7,692 nucleotides of DNA. Source: Dehalococcoidia bacterium UBA1123. GTDB lineage: Bacteria > Chloroflexota > Dehalococcoidia > Lucifugimonadales > UBA1123. The DNA lies in contig DCAW01000168.1 in NCBI GenBank assembly GCA_002313895.1, positions 44,945 to 52,636 on the forward strand, in the 5' to 3' direction. A program made the translations under genes and the position numbers. Positions 1 through 6,004 of the stretch are shown here, piece after piece. The first letter of the stretch is position 1. Each line of letters starts with the position of its first letter. Below the pieces are notes generated by a model. The model did no database searches. It was not told where the DNA came from and saw only the letters and a list, made by a program, of their open reading frames with translations.

Positions 1-111
1 CCATTAGCTGCTTACATGTCCAACATCGTAGCGCCTCGGTCAAGTAACTGCGCAGCTGGAACTCGGCTGTCGGCAACGATTCAATCCAGAGTCTGGAGTG
101 TCGGTAGATGA
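1..111 (+). other. Left edge; possible 3' end of an upstream gene
   Basis: Reading frame 1 is open from the first base to a TGA at 109-111, which would overlap the ATG of the TPR lipoprotein gene (108-110) in the ATGA arrangement typical of coupled genes. The 36 codons show no recognisable motif. An open stretch this short arises by chance often enough that it cannot be called a gene. The other two forward frames contain early stops. No promoter or terminator is evident here. Confidence 0.2.
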
Positions 112-752
112 ATAGCAACATTGTCTCGATGATCTGCGTGGGTATGATGTTCTTAGCGACAGCCTGCGTCGACAACCCAGACAAAGCCCAAGAGCACTAT
201 GATCTTGCCATCGAACACCAGCGTGCCGATCGATCCGAGGAAGCAATCGAGGAGTACACAAAAGCTATCGACGCATTTCCGAACCAGTATCAGAGCTACT
301 ACAATCGAGGACTCCTGAGGGCCAATCTAGGCACCCTCACTCTGGCCATCGAAGATTTTGATGACGCCATCCGACACTATCCGGAATACTCCGATGCTTT
401 CCATAACAGAGGACTGGCTTACGGGGGTAAGGGCGATCACATTCGGGCCATCGAGAACTTCGAGGAAGCGCTGGCGATTGATCCTGAAGCGTCTGACACA
501 CTTTACTCCAAGGGCGCGGCTCACCTGGCCGTTGGCTCTTACACCAGGTCGATAAACAGCTTGGATCAGGCGATTAGAATAGATAACAAAAAATCAGACT
601 ACTACGCCTTTCGCGCGCTGGCCCACACAGGCAAAGGCAACGATGAGTTGGCTGAGTCCGATTTCAAGTCGGCCGTCGGTCTCGGCTGGAATGCGGTTTT
701 GCTGCGGGAGCAGGTCAACGCCATTAAGAGCCGATTCGTTGGATCGCAATGA
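108..752 (+). CDS. TPR-repeat lipoprotein
   Basis: This 214-residue protein is probably exported, lipid-anchored and used as a protein-protein interaction scaffold. Residues 1-19 form a short hydrophobic leader ending in LATAC, so Cys20 is the likely lipidated residue. The leader lacks the usual Lys/Arg near its N-terminus, which weakens the prediction slightly. From about residue 26 to 195 there are five consecutive 34-residue tetratricopeptide units, starting near residues 26, 60, 94, 128 and 162. They carry typical TPR signatures such as AIEEYTKAI, YNRGLL, AIENFEEALAIDP and SLDQAIRID. The family binds peptides or assembles complexes and has no catalytic activity, and the partner cannot be read from the sequence. 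GGAG at 95-98, 9 nt before the ATG, is an acceptable ribosome site. The next gene begins 78 nt downstream on the same strand. I am confident of the TPR fold and less sure of lipidation. Confidence 0.85.
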   Translation: MNSNIVSMICVGMMFLATACVDNPDKAQEHYDLAIEHQRADRSEEAIEEYTKAIDAFPNQYQSYYNRGLLRANLGTLTLAIEDFDDAIRHYPEYSDAFHNRGLAYGGKGDHIRAIENFEEALAIDPEASDTLYSKGAAHLAVGSYTRSINSLDQAIRIDNKKSDYYAFRALAHTGKGNDELAESDFKSAVGLGWNAVLLREQVNAIKSRFVGSQ

Positions 753-816
753 ATCTTTCACAACCTGTTCGAAACCAGTATCCTTAGTTGTCAACCCAAA
801 ACTTCAGTTTGATGAC

Positions 817-823
817 TAAGGAG
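817..823 (+). promoter_or_regulatory. Ribosome binding site deciding a TTG start
   Basis: TAAGGAG lies 7 nt upstream of a TTG at 831. It is a strong Shine-Dalgarno match with ideal spacing, and no in-frame ATG or GTG nearby would give a better N-terminus. It therefore fixes the start of the PLP enzyme at the TTG. Confidence 0.7.
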
Positions 824-830
824 ACGACCC

Positions 831-1799
831 TTGAGCCAGACTCCGACCCTCCGAGACGTTCTGGAGGCCCAGAAGCGAATCGCCGGCCACGTCACGCGCA
901 CTCCCCTGCACCGCTACATCTCTCTGGACAAACTCTTGGGGGCCGAAGCGGTGTACGTCAAGCACGAGAATCACCAGCGGCTTGGTGCGTTCAAGATGCG
1001 AGGAGGCATAAACCTGATCTCACAGATGTCAGCAAAAGAGCGAGCGAGAGGAGTCGCCACCGCTTCAAGCGGCAACCACGGGCAGTCCATCGCCTACGCC
1101 GCCTCGGTGTTCGGAATGAAGGCCGTTGTAGGCGTCCCAGAAAATGCCAACCCAGGCAAGGTCGAGAGCATGCTAAATCTCGGAGCTGAGGTCATCCATC
1201 ACGGCGCTTTCTTCGATGAGGCCAAAGCCCACCTTCAGATTCTCGCCAAAGAAGAAGGCTACCGATACATTGACCCGGTTAACGAGCCTCAGTTGATCGC
1301 AGGCGTGGGCACATACACACTGGAAATCCTGGAAGACCTGCCCGACGTTGACGTGATAATTGTCCCTATCGGCGGCGGCAGCGGCGCCAGCGGAGCGTGC
1401 ATCGTCGCGAAGAGCATCAATCCGAAAATCAAGGTGATTGGCGTGCAGTCCGAACAGGCTCCAGCCGTTTACCTCTCGTGGAAAGAGGGCGAGATCGTGG
1501 AGGCTCCGATGCGAAGCCATGCAGAAGGTCTCGCAACTGGCAGCGGCTATCAGACGACGTTGGATATTCTTACCGAGCAACTCGACGACTTCGTTCTGGT
1601 CAGCGACGACGAAATGGACCAAGCGGTGATTCTCCACCTGGAGAACACCCACAACCTGACCGAACATGCAGGCGCCGCTTCTTTGGCGGGTGCCGTCAAG
1701 ATCAAGGACCAACTTGCGGGCAAAAAAGTCGTGCTGATAATGAGCGGCGGGAATCTGTCAATGCAGCAGCTCAAGGAACTCTTGGAGAAGCACGTTTGA
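831..1799 (+). CDS. PLP-dependent threonine/serine dehydratase-family enzyme
   Basis: This 322-residue fold-type II pyridoxal-phosphate enzyme is related to threonine dehydratase, serine racemase and hydroxy-amino-acid ammonia-lyases. The likely reaction is cytoplasmic beta-elimination of Thr or Ser to a 2-oxo acid plus ammonia. Visible motifs are the Schiff-base lysine K55 in GAFKMRGG, the substrate-carboxylate loop SSGNHGQ at 79-85, the glycine-rich phosphate loop GGGSGASG at 181-188, EHAGAA near 278-283, and the pyridine-N contact SGGN at 305-308. The length matches single-domain catabolic-type enzymes. There is no C-terminal ACT or regulatory domain, so feedback control by isoleucine as in biosynthetic IlvA is unlikely. 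The GAFK(M)RGG form, rather than the SFK(I)RGA of classical IlvA, leaves substrate identity open (threonine, serine, hydroxyaspartate, or racemase activity). The start is TTG. A DinB-like gene follows after 31 nt, so the two may share a transcript. Family certain, substrate not. Confidence 0.9.
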   Translation: MSQTPTLRDVLEAQKRIAGHVTRTPLHRYISLDKLLGAEAVYVKHENHQRLGAFKMRGGINLISQMSAKERARGVATASSGNHGQSIAYAASVFGMKAVVGVPENANPGKVESMLNLGAEVIHHGAFFDEAKAHLQILAKEEGYRYIDPVNEPQLIAGVGTYTLEILEDLPDVDVIIVPIGGGSGASGACIVAKSINPKIKVIGVQSEQAPAVYLSWKEGEIVEAPMRSHAEGLATGSGYQTTLDILTEQLDDFVLVSDDEMDQAVILHLENTHNLTEHAGAASLAGAVKIKDQLAGKKVVLIMSGGNLSMQQLKELLEKHV

Positions 1800-1819
1800 C
1801 ACCTAAGTCGCCAACGTGC

Positions 1820-1825
1820 AAGGAG
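1820..1825 (+). promoter_or_regulatory. Ribosome binding site for the DinB-like gene
   Basis: AAGGAG sits 5 nt before the ATG at 1831. The frame also has a GTG at 1816, but that would place this Shine-Dalgarno inside the coding region, so the ATG is the preferred start. Confidence 0.65.
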
Positions 1826-1830
1826 CCAAC

Positions 1831-2487
1831 ATGACAAGCCAGCCGGTTTCGGACGACTCGCCAGGAACAGTCCTGTTCCCCGAATACGCGACGCTCTACG
1901 ACCTGATTGCCGCCGAGGTCAGAGACTTGACCGACGAACAGTTAGATTTCAGGTCCGACGAATGGGGTTGGGCTGACTGGAGCATCAGGGTCCAACTGAG
2001 CCACATGGCGTCGCTCATTCCTCGTTGGCTCGTTCTGCGCTTGGGAGACACGCTGTTTCCCGACGGCGATCACGGTGTCGATGACGTGAACGCGATAGCA
2101 AATTCAGATTTCGACCGAAGAATGGATGACAACAAATACCACGCCCTCTCGGTTATCTTAGGCAAGCTTAAGGAATTTATCGTACTGGCCCAACGCGTTT
2201 TGTCCGAGAGAAATGTTGGGTTTCTACGAGCGCAATCCGTAATTCAACAACAGAATCTCCAATGGCAGTTGATGAACAAAGCCCACCCTACTGGTGTCAA
2301 TCTGGCCGACGACCCCACGAAAGCCGTGATGCTGTACGAAGCCGTCATGCGACACATCTACTTTGAAGAGACCACTCACCTGTTCAACATACAGAGGATC
2401 AAACGCGCTCAGGGGCTAACCACAGTGTCGGACGTTCCGAAAGTCGGCTACTGGGCCATCTACGGGTGGGACACCAGCGAGGCCTAA
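1831..2487 (+). CDS. DinB-superfamily protein (putative metal-binding four-helix bundle)
   Basis: This 218-residue protein resembles the DinB/YfiT family, cytoplasmic four-helix bundles that often bind a divalent metal through histidines and include thiol transferases and proteins of unknown role. The family hallmark is near the N-terminus: WGWADWSIRVQLSHMA at residues 45-60, with W50-S-I-R and then H58 at the usual first metal-ligand position. The C-terminal helix has H175 and H183 with E179/E180 between them (RHIYFEETTH), the region that provides the remaining ligands. That spacing differs from the HxxxH pattern of typical members, so metal binding is only inferred. There is no signal peptide or membrane segment. 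It follows the PLP enzyme by 31 nt, and its stop lies 6 nt from that of the convergent peptidase gene, with no clear terminator between. No substrate or pathway can be assigned. Confidence 0.75.
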   Translation: MTSQPVSDDSPGTVLFPEYATLYDLIAAEVRDLTDEQLDFRSDEWGWADWSIRVQLSHMASLIPRWLVLRLGDTLFPDGDHGVDDVNAIANSDFDRRMDDNKYHALSVILGKLKEFIVLAQRVLSERNVGFLRAQSVIQQQNLQWQLMNKAHPTGVNLADDPTKAVMLYEAVMRHIYFEETTHLFNIQRIKRAQGLTTVSDVPKVGYWAIYGWDTSEA

Positions 2488-2493
2488 ATACCG

Positions 2494-3642
2494 TTAAACC
2501 CACTGTCCAGACGACGCCATCCTTGCACGGATATCGGCGGGAATCTGCCGCACTCTGGCACGTGTAGGAGAGTCATTGCGCTTGCCGACGCTCTTTGCGG
2601 CCTCGGTGAGCAGTTCGACGCCTCCCAGGAAATCGTCGACGTGGATGTACTCAGGGCCGATGCCTCCTTGCGGGTCACCGATGAACGTAGTGGCGTTGTG
2701 CCAGTTACCCAGCGGGAACGCTATGCCGGTCGCCTTGTAGCCGAACACCGCGAACGCCGTGGCCTCGCACGAGCCGCCGCTCATAAGCTGGCGTTGGACT
2801 TTGAAGTTGGGATTCCTCGACTGGATGGCGTCTTGGGCGACAATGAATATCTGCTCGGCGTCGGCATCGAATGTAAACATCCTGTCCCCTGTGCGGATGA
2901 CCGGCCCTTCACCCTGAGCGACCCCAGGAATCACAGGGCTGGACTCGATGGACACAACCAGCGTGTCTTTCGGCAGAGTTCCGGCCTCAGCCATCAGTCT
3001 TGCGCCCCATAGCCCGCCCTCCTCTGCTCGGGTCCAGACGGCGTAGAAATCCACGTTTACTTCGTCGGCCACGATTCGCTCTAGAGCCGCCAATCCGGAG
3101 GCACAACCAGCTAGGTCATCGGCGGCGCGCATCCTGATTAGATCGCCGTCTAATGTGAAGTTCACCAGATCGAACACAAGAGGCACAGGCGGCGCGAGCT
3201 CGACATCGACTTCAAACTCCACCAGGACTAACCGGTCATCTGGATCGTCAGACAACGGTCCTCCAGGAGGGATGAGTTTCGCGCGAACCCTGCTTCCGTC
3301 CGAAAGAAGCGCAAGCACGGCAACCGACTGTTTCATGGAAACGACAGGCACCCCACCCAGCGCTCTGGCAATGGTTCCCCGTTCCCCGACCTCGACGATC
3401 TCGTAACCCGGGTGATCCATGTGAGCCACGTAGGCAATTGGCGGGTCGACGCGCTCGGTCCCCAGATCGCCTCCCTCGTAGTGCGCTATCACGTTTCCGA
3501 ACTCGTCCACACGAACATCGACGCCTAACACGGTGGCCTGCTCAATCAGATAGCTCGCCGGGCCTCCTTCATGGAAGGGGGCAGCAGGGCGATTGCCCAG
3601 CGATTCAAGTATCTCAAGCGCTCGAGTCTGATGTGGGTTCAT
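2494..3642 (-). CDS. M42-like co-catalytic metallopeptidase (aminopeptidase)
   Basis: This 382-residue cytoplasmic enzyme has the two-metal aminopeptidase layout of clan MH (M42/M28/M20) and probably removes N-terminal residues from peptides. Expected metal and catalytic residues appear in order: H74-x-D76 in AHMDHPG, bridging D175 or D176 in AADDLAG, the E207-E208 pair in RAEEGGLWGA (general base and ligand), E233 in SIESS, and H315 in FPLGNWHN, which aligns with the PLRYMHS motif of M42 enzymes. The stretch of about 90 residues between the first histidine motif and the AADD motif fits the inserted PDZ-like domain of M42 rather than classical M20. E233 where M42 usually has Asp, and GNWHN instead of RYMHS, mark it as divergent. 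The ATG at 3642 is preferred because AGGAG lies 8 nt upstream. The frame stays open to an ATG at 3756, but that start has no ribosome site and adds 38 residues unlike the family. Confidence 0.82.
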   Translation of the reverse strand: MNPHQTRALEILESLGNRPAAPFHEGGPASYLIEQATVLGVDVRVDEFGNVIAHYEGGDLGTERVDPPIAYVAHMDHPGYEIVEVGERGTIARALGGVPVVSMKQSVAVLALLSDGSRVRAKLIPPGGPLSDDPDDRLVLVEFEVDVELAPPVPLVFDLVNFTLDGDLIRMRAADDLAGCASGLAALERIVADEVNVDFYAVWTRAEEGGLWGARLMAEAGTLPKDTLVVSIESSPVIPGVAQGEGPVIRTGDRMFTFDADAEQIFIVAQDAIQSRNPNFKVQRQLMSGGSCEATAFAVFGYKATGIAFPLGNWHNATTFIGDPQGGIGPEYIHVDDFLGGVELLTEAAKSVGKRNDSPTRARVRQIPADIRARMASSGQWV

Positions 3643-3650
3643 GCGAATAT

Positions 3651-3655
3651 CTCCT
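3651..3655 (-). promoter_or_regulatory. Ribosome binding site for the metallopeptidase
   Basis: On the minus strand AGGAG (CTCCT on the plus strand) precedes the ATG at 3642-3640 by 8 nt. Neither upstream in-frame ATG (3660 or 3756) has comparable complementarity, so this site decides the start. Confidence 0.6.
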
Positions 3656-3732
3656 GGCATCGTGTTCAGTCTGACGGCAGAGTACCAGCGTCGGTGGACG
3701 CCAGGCAACCGTCTTAGCAAGTCCGAGATGTT

Positions 3733-3738
3733 ATCATA
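3733..3738 (-). promoter_or_regulatory. Possible -10 element for the metallopeptidase gene
   Basis: The minus strand reads TATGAT followed by AAC, a good -10 hexamer about 90 nt upstream of the chosen start. No convincing -35 hexamer is present at 16-18 nt spacing and there is no TGn extension, so this is only a candidate. If it is real, the longer reading frame starting at 3756 could not be translated from this transcript. Confidence 0.25.
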
Positions 3739-3803
3739 CCTATCGGAGTAAACCATGCGACCGCTGGCACGAAAGGTCTACGCGATGCGCCAGGTTTTTG
3801 CTC

Positions 3804-3820
3804 GAAATATTAAACACAAA
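3804..3820 (+). promoter_or_regulatory. AT-rich patch, possible promoter of the exoribonuclease gene
   Basis: This patch contains TATTAA at 3808-3813 and is markedly more AT-rich than its surroundings. It lies about 60 nt upstream of the exoribonuclease ATG in the divergent intergenic region, where a promoter is expected. No good -35 is visible at standard spacing. The rest of the 3643-3870 interval holds the candidate minus-strand -10 and the inverted repeat listed separately. Confidence 0.25.
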
Positions 3821-3828
3821 AACCCCAC

Positions 3829-3853
3829 GGCTGCCGGCTATTCGCAGGCAGCC
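3829..3853 (+). promoter_or_regulatory. Inverted repeat (5'-leader hairpin) before the exoribonuclease gene
   Basis: GGCTGCC at 3829-3835 and its perfect complement GGCAGCC at 3847-3853 can form a 7-bp GC-rich stem with an 11-nt loop. The stem ends 8 nt before the Shine-Dalgarno GAGGA (3862-3866) and 17 nt before the ATG at 3871. It would lie in the mRNA leader if transcription starts upstream. On the plus strand no T-run follows, so it is not a terminator in that direction. On the minus strand GTGGGG and then TTTTT follow, which is a poor intrinsic terminator. A regulatory role is inference. Confidence 0.45.
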
Positions 3854-3870
3854 CGAAACCCGAGGAACAT

Positions 3871-5913
3871 ATGCAATCTGGTGAGTTAATAGTTGTGCGC
3901 CTGAACAGTGGGCCAGGAATCGGCCGCTTCGTTGAGGCCGACTCAACAAGGGTCAAAATAGCGATCGGAAGGAACAAGGAAGCGCGCCTACCGCTGGCAA
4001 GGGTGATGTTGACGACGGGGATGAAAGCCGCCGGCCACGAAGCCGTGGAAAATCTGACACGAGAGGCAGAGACCGTGGCATCCGAACTCGACCTGACCGA
4101 CCTCTGGGACATCGTGTGCGATGACCGCGATGCCTTGAGCCTGGAGGATATGGCAGAACTTTATTGGAGCGACGAGCCGACATCTGCTCAACGGGTAGGT
4201 TTGTTATTTCACCTCGACAGAAACGACCTGAGATTCACGACAAAAGGCAGCGAATACACGCCTCGGACCCGCGAAGAGGTCGCCGAGTTGGAAGCCCGCC
4301 GAGAACGGACCGCAAGACACGCCGAAGAAGCGGTGGCTCTCGCGGAGTGTTTATCCTCAGGCAAACTTCCAGAAGAGATTACGTCACACCAGGCCCACCT
4401 TCTTGACCAAATTCGCGGACTGGCTGTGTTCGGTGACGATTACACTAGGGCAGCGTCGGCTAAAAAATACCTCGAAAGCATAACGGACGTATCACGAGAC
4501 CCACAAAGGACCGCCTTCCTGACATTGGCGAACGCGGGGCACATTTCCAAAGACGAATTCCTGGCCCTGGAACAGGCAGCTATTCCAATTGAGTTTAGCG
4601 ACGACGTTCTGGCTGAAGCCAGCTCATTGGACGTATCCTCCCAGTTCGATGACTCGCACCGCCGCGATCTGACATCTCTAGATGTAATTACGGTAGATGA
4701 CGAAGACACGACGGATCGAGACGACGGTCTATCCATCGAATATGTCGAAGCCGAAATCGACGGCGTCATGACCGACGCTTACCGAGTCGGAATCCACATC
4801 GCCGACGCAAGCTCCATCGTCCAACCCGAATCTGCTCTGGACAAAGACGCCGACCGTCGCATGGCGACAATGTACCTTCCTGAACGGAAAATCTGGATGC
4901 TGCCCCCACAGGTCGCAGCGGACTTGGGCAGTCTTTCCCCTGGTGAGCGCAGGCTTGCGGTTAGCCTGCTGGCGACGATATCCAAGGACGCAGAAGTTGT
5001 TAGTTGGGAGGTCACGCCGTCGATAATCCAAAGCCGCGCGGCGCTTAGTTACGACACTGTTGACGCTCGCATCGCGGATCAGAACGCCCCGATGCACCGC
5101 GAACTGTCAAGTCTGAGAGTGCTGGCGAAAAAAATCAAGGCCAAGCGCGAGTCGACCGGAACACCGAACTTGGACAGGGACGAGCTATCGGTCAAGGTGT
5201 CGGAGTCGGGCGAGATAACCGTGAATGTGCTTCAACGCTCCAATCCGGCTAGGACCATGATCGCTGAGTTCATGATTTTCTATAACGCGATGCTTGCCGA
5301 GTTCTGCAAGAAGAACGAGCTTCCGGCGCCGTATCGGTCACAGAAGGCCCCTGACCTCAGCGACATCGTAGCCCAAACACCGGAGGGCTTACTGAGGTGG
5401 TATCTCACAGTCCGGAAAATGGGTCCGGCAACGATCAGCACAGAGCCGGGCGCTCACGCGGGGCTTGGTGTCCCGGCTTACATCCAGGCCAGTTCTCCTC
5501 TTCGACGGTACCCCGACCTTGTGATTCAGCGTCAGGTTTCACATTTCCTGAAAACGGGCGAGAAATTCTACTCAGATGAAGAAATTTCCTCGGTGGCCCA
5601 GCGCGCGGACATGCAGATTCGAGAGATTTCGCGGATGGAATTTGACCGAGAGAAGTACTGGTTCCTCAAGCACTTGGATACCGAACGGCGCGAGTTGGAG
5701 CGGGCCGGCGAAGAAAGCATCCACGAGGCTTACGTTCTGGATAACCAGCCCAACAGGGCTGGCGTAATGGACTTGGTGCAGTATCCGTTCAGGGTGCGCG
5801 CCGCTTTGGGCAGCGAGGTCAAACCCGGCGAAGTCGTGAAATTGCGATTGCACAGCGTAGACCTGTGGCGTCGAGTCGGCCAATTCGTTGTAGCCGCGCC
5901 TGTTTCTTCGTAG
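3871..5913 (+). CDS. RNase II/R-family 3'-5' exoribonuclease (RNB domain)
   Basis: This 680-residue protein is a processive, Mg2+-dependent 3'-to-5' exoribonuclease of the RNB superfamily that degrades single-stranded RNA in the cytoplasm. The RNB domain spans roughly 265-610. The four metal-binding aspartates, with exactly the spacing of E. coli RNase II D201/D207/D209/D210, are D276, D282, D284 and D285. Y335 in MYLPE corresponds to the base-stacking tyrosine. ISTEPGAHAGLG at 522-533 and SSPLRRYPD at 541-549 (R545) form the catalytic cleft, and E590 follows. The first 50 residues look like a small beta-barrel RNA-binding module. Residues 60-260 are a helical, charged region unlike the tandem cold-shock domains of gamma-proteobacterial enzymes. 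The last 70 or so residues could be a degenerate S1 barrel. This layout recalls the cyanobacterial/plastid RNase II-type group. GAGGA lies 4 nt before the ATG. The gene is intact, and its stop abuts the stop of the pseudogene on the other strand. Confidence 0.92.
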   Translation: MQSGELIVVRLNSGPGIGRFVEADSTRVKIAIGRNKEARLPLARVMLTTGMKAAGHEAVENLTREAETVASELDLTDLWDIVCDDRDALSLEDMAELYWSDEPTSAQRVGLLFHLDRNDLRFTTKGSEYTPRTREEVAELEARRERTARHAEEAVALAECLSSGKLPEEITSHQAHLLDQIRGLAVFGDDYTRAASAKKYLESITDVSRDPQRTAFLTLANAGHISKDEFLALEQAAIPIEFSDDVLAEASSLDVSSQFDDSHRRDLTSLDVITVDDEDTTDRDDGLSIEYVEAEIDGVMTDAYRVGIHIADASSIVQPESALDKDADRRMATMYLPERKIWMLPPQVAADLGSLSPGERRLAVSLLATISKDAEVVSWEVTPSIIQSRAALSYDTVDARIADQNAPMHRELSSLRVLAKKIKAKRESTGTPNLDRDELSVKVSESGEITVNVLQRSNPARTMIAEFMIFYNAMLAEFCKKNELPAPYRSQKAPDLSDIVAQTPEGLLRWYLTVRKMGPATISTEPGAHAGLGVPAYIQASSPLRRYPDLVIQRQVSHFLKTGEKFYSDEEISSVAQRADMQIREISRMEFDREKYWFLKHLDTERRELERAGEESIHEAYVLDNQPNRAGVMDLVQYPFRVRAALGSEVKPGEVVKLRLHSVDLWRRVGQFVVAAPVSS

Positions 5914-6003
5914 TTAGCTTGGAACTCTTCGTCTCGTGGTGATTTTCCACAGTGTCAACGGGCTGAGCAACGCCGCCATGTTCCACGCTCCAATGCTGGG
6001 AAT
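5914..6003 (-). other. PEP/IPTL-CTERM-like sorting tail
   Basis: In the frame ending at TAA 5914-5916, the last 29 codons read IPSIGAWNMAALL, then a short hydrophobic stretch, then KITTRRR and a few more residues. This is the tripartite pattern of exosortase or related C-terminal sorting signals: a proline motif with Trp, a transmembrane helix and an Arg cluster. It closely resembles the IPTLSEW form. The preceding LANNAATAVTQ is the usual end of a DUF11 module, which ties the tail to the repeats in the other frame. The helix is short and contains proline, so it may be degraded. Confidence 0.6.
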
Positions 6004-6004
6004 C

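Noticed and set aside
1173..1712. Long open frame of 179 codons on the minus strand opposite the PLP enzyme
   Set aside because: It is fully antisense to a gene with clear catalytic motifs and has no recognisable domain, so it is a coding shadow.
1816..1830. GTG at 1816 as the start of the DinB-like gene
   Set aside because: The AAGGAG at 1820-1825 would fall inside the coding region and serves the ATG at 1831 better.
3643..3756. N-terminal extension of the metallopeptidase to the ATG at 3756
   Set aside because: The 38 extra residues do not resemble the start of the family, the ATG has no ribosome site, and a strong AGGAG is placed correctly for the internal ATG at 3642. A candidate -10 also lies inside the extension.
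3829..3853. Intrinsic terminator on the minus strand
   Set aside because: The T-run begins 6 nt after the stem, and no minus-strand gene lies immediately upstream that would need terminating there.
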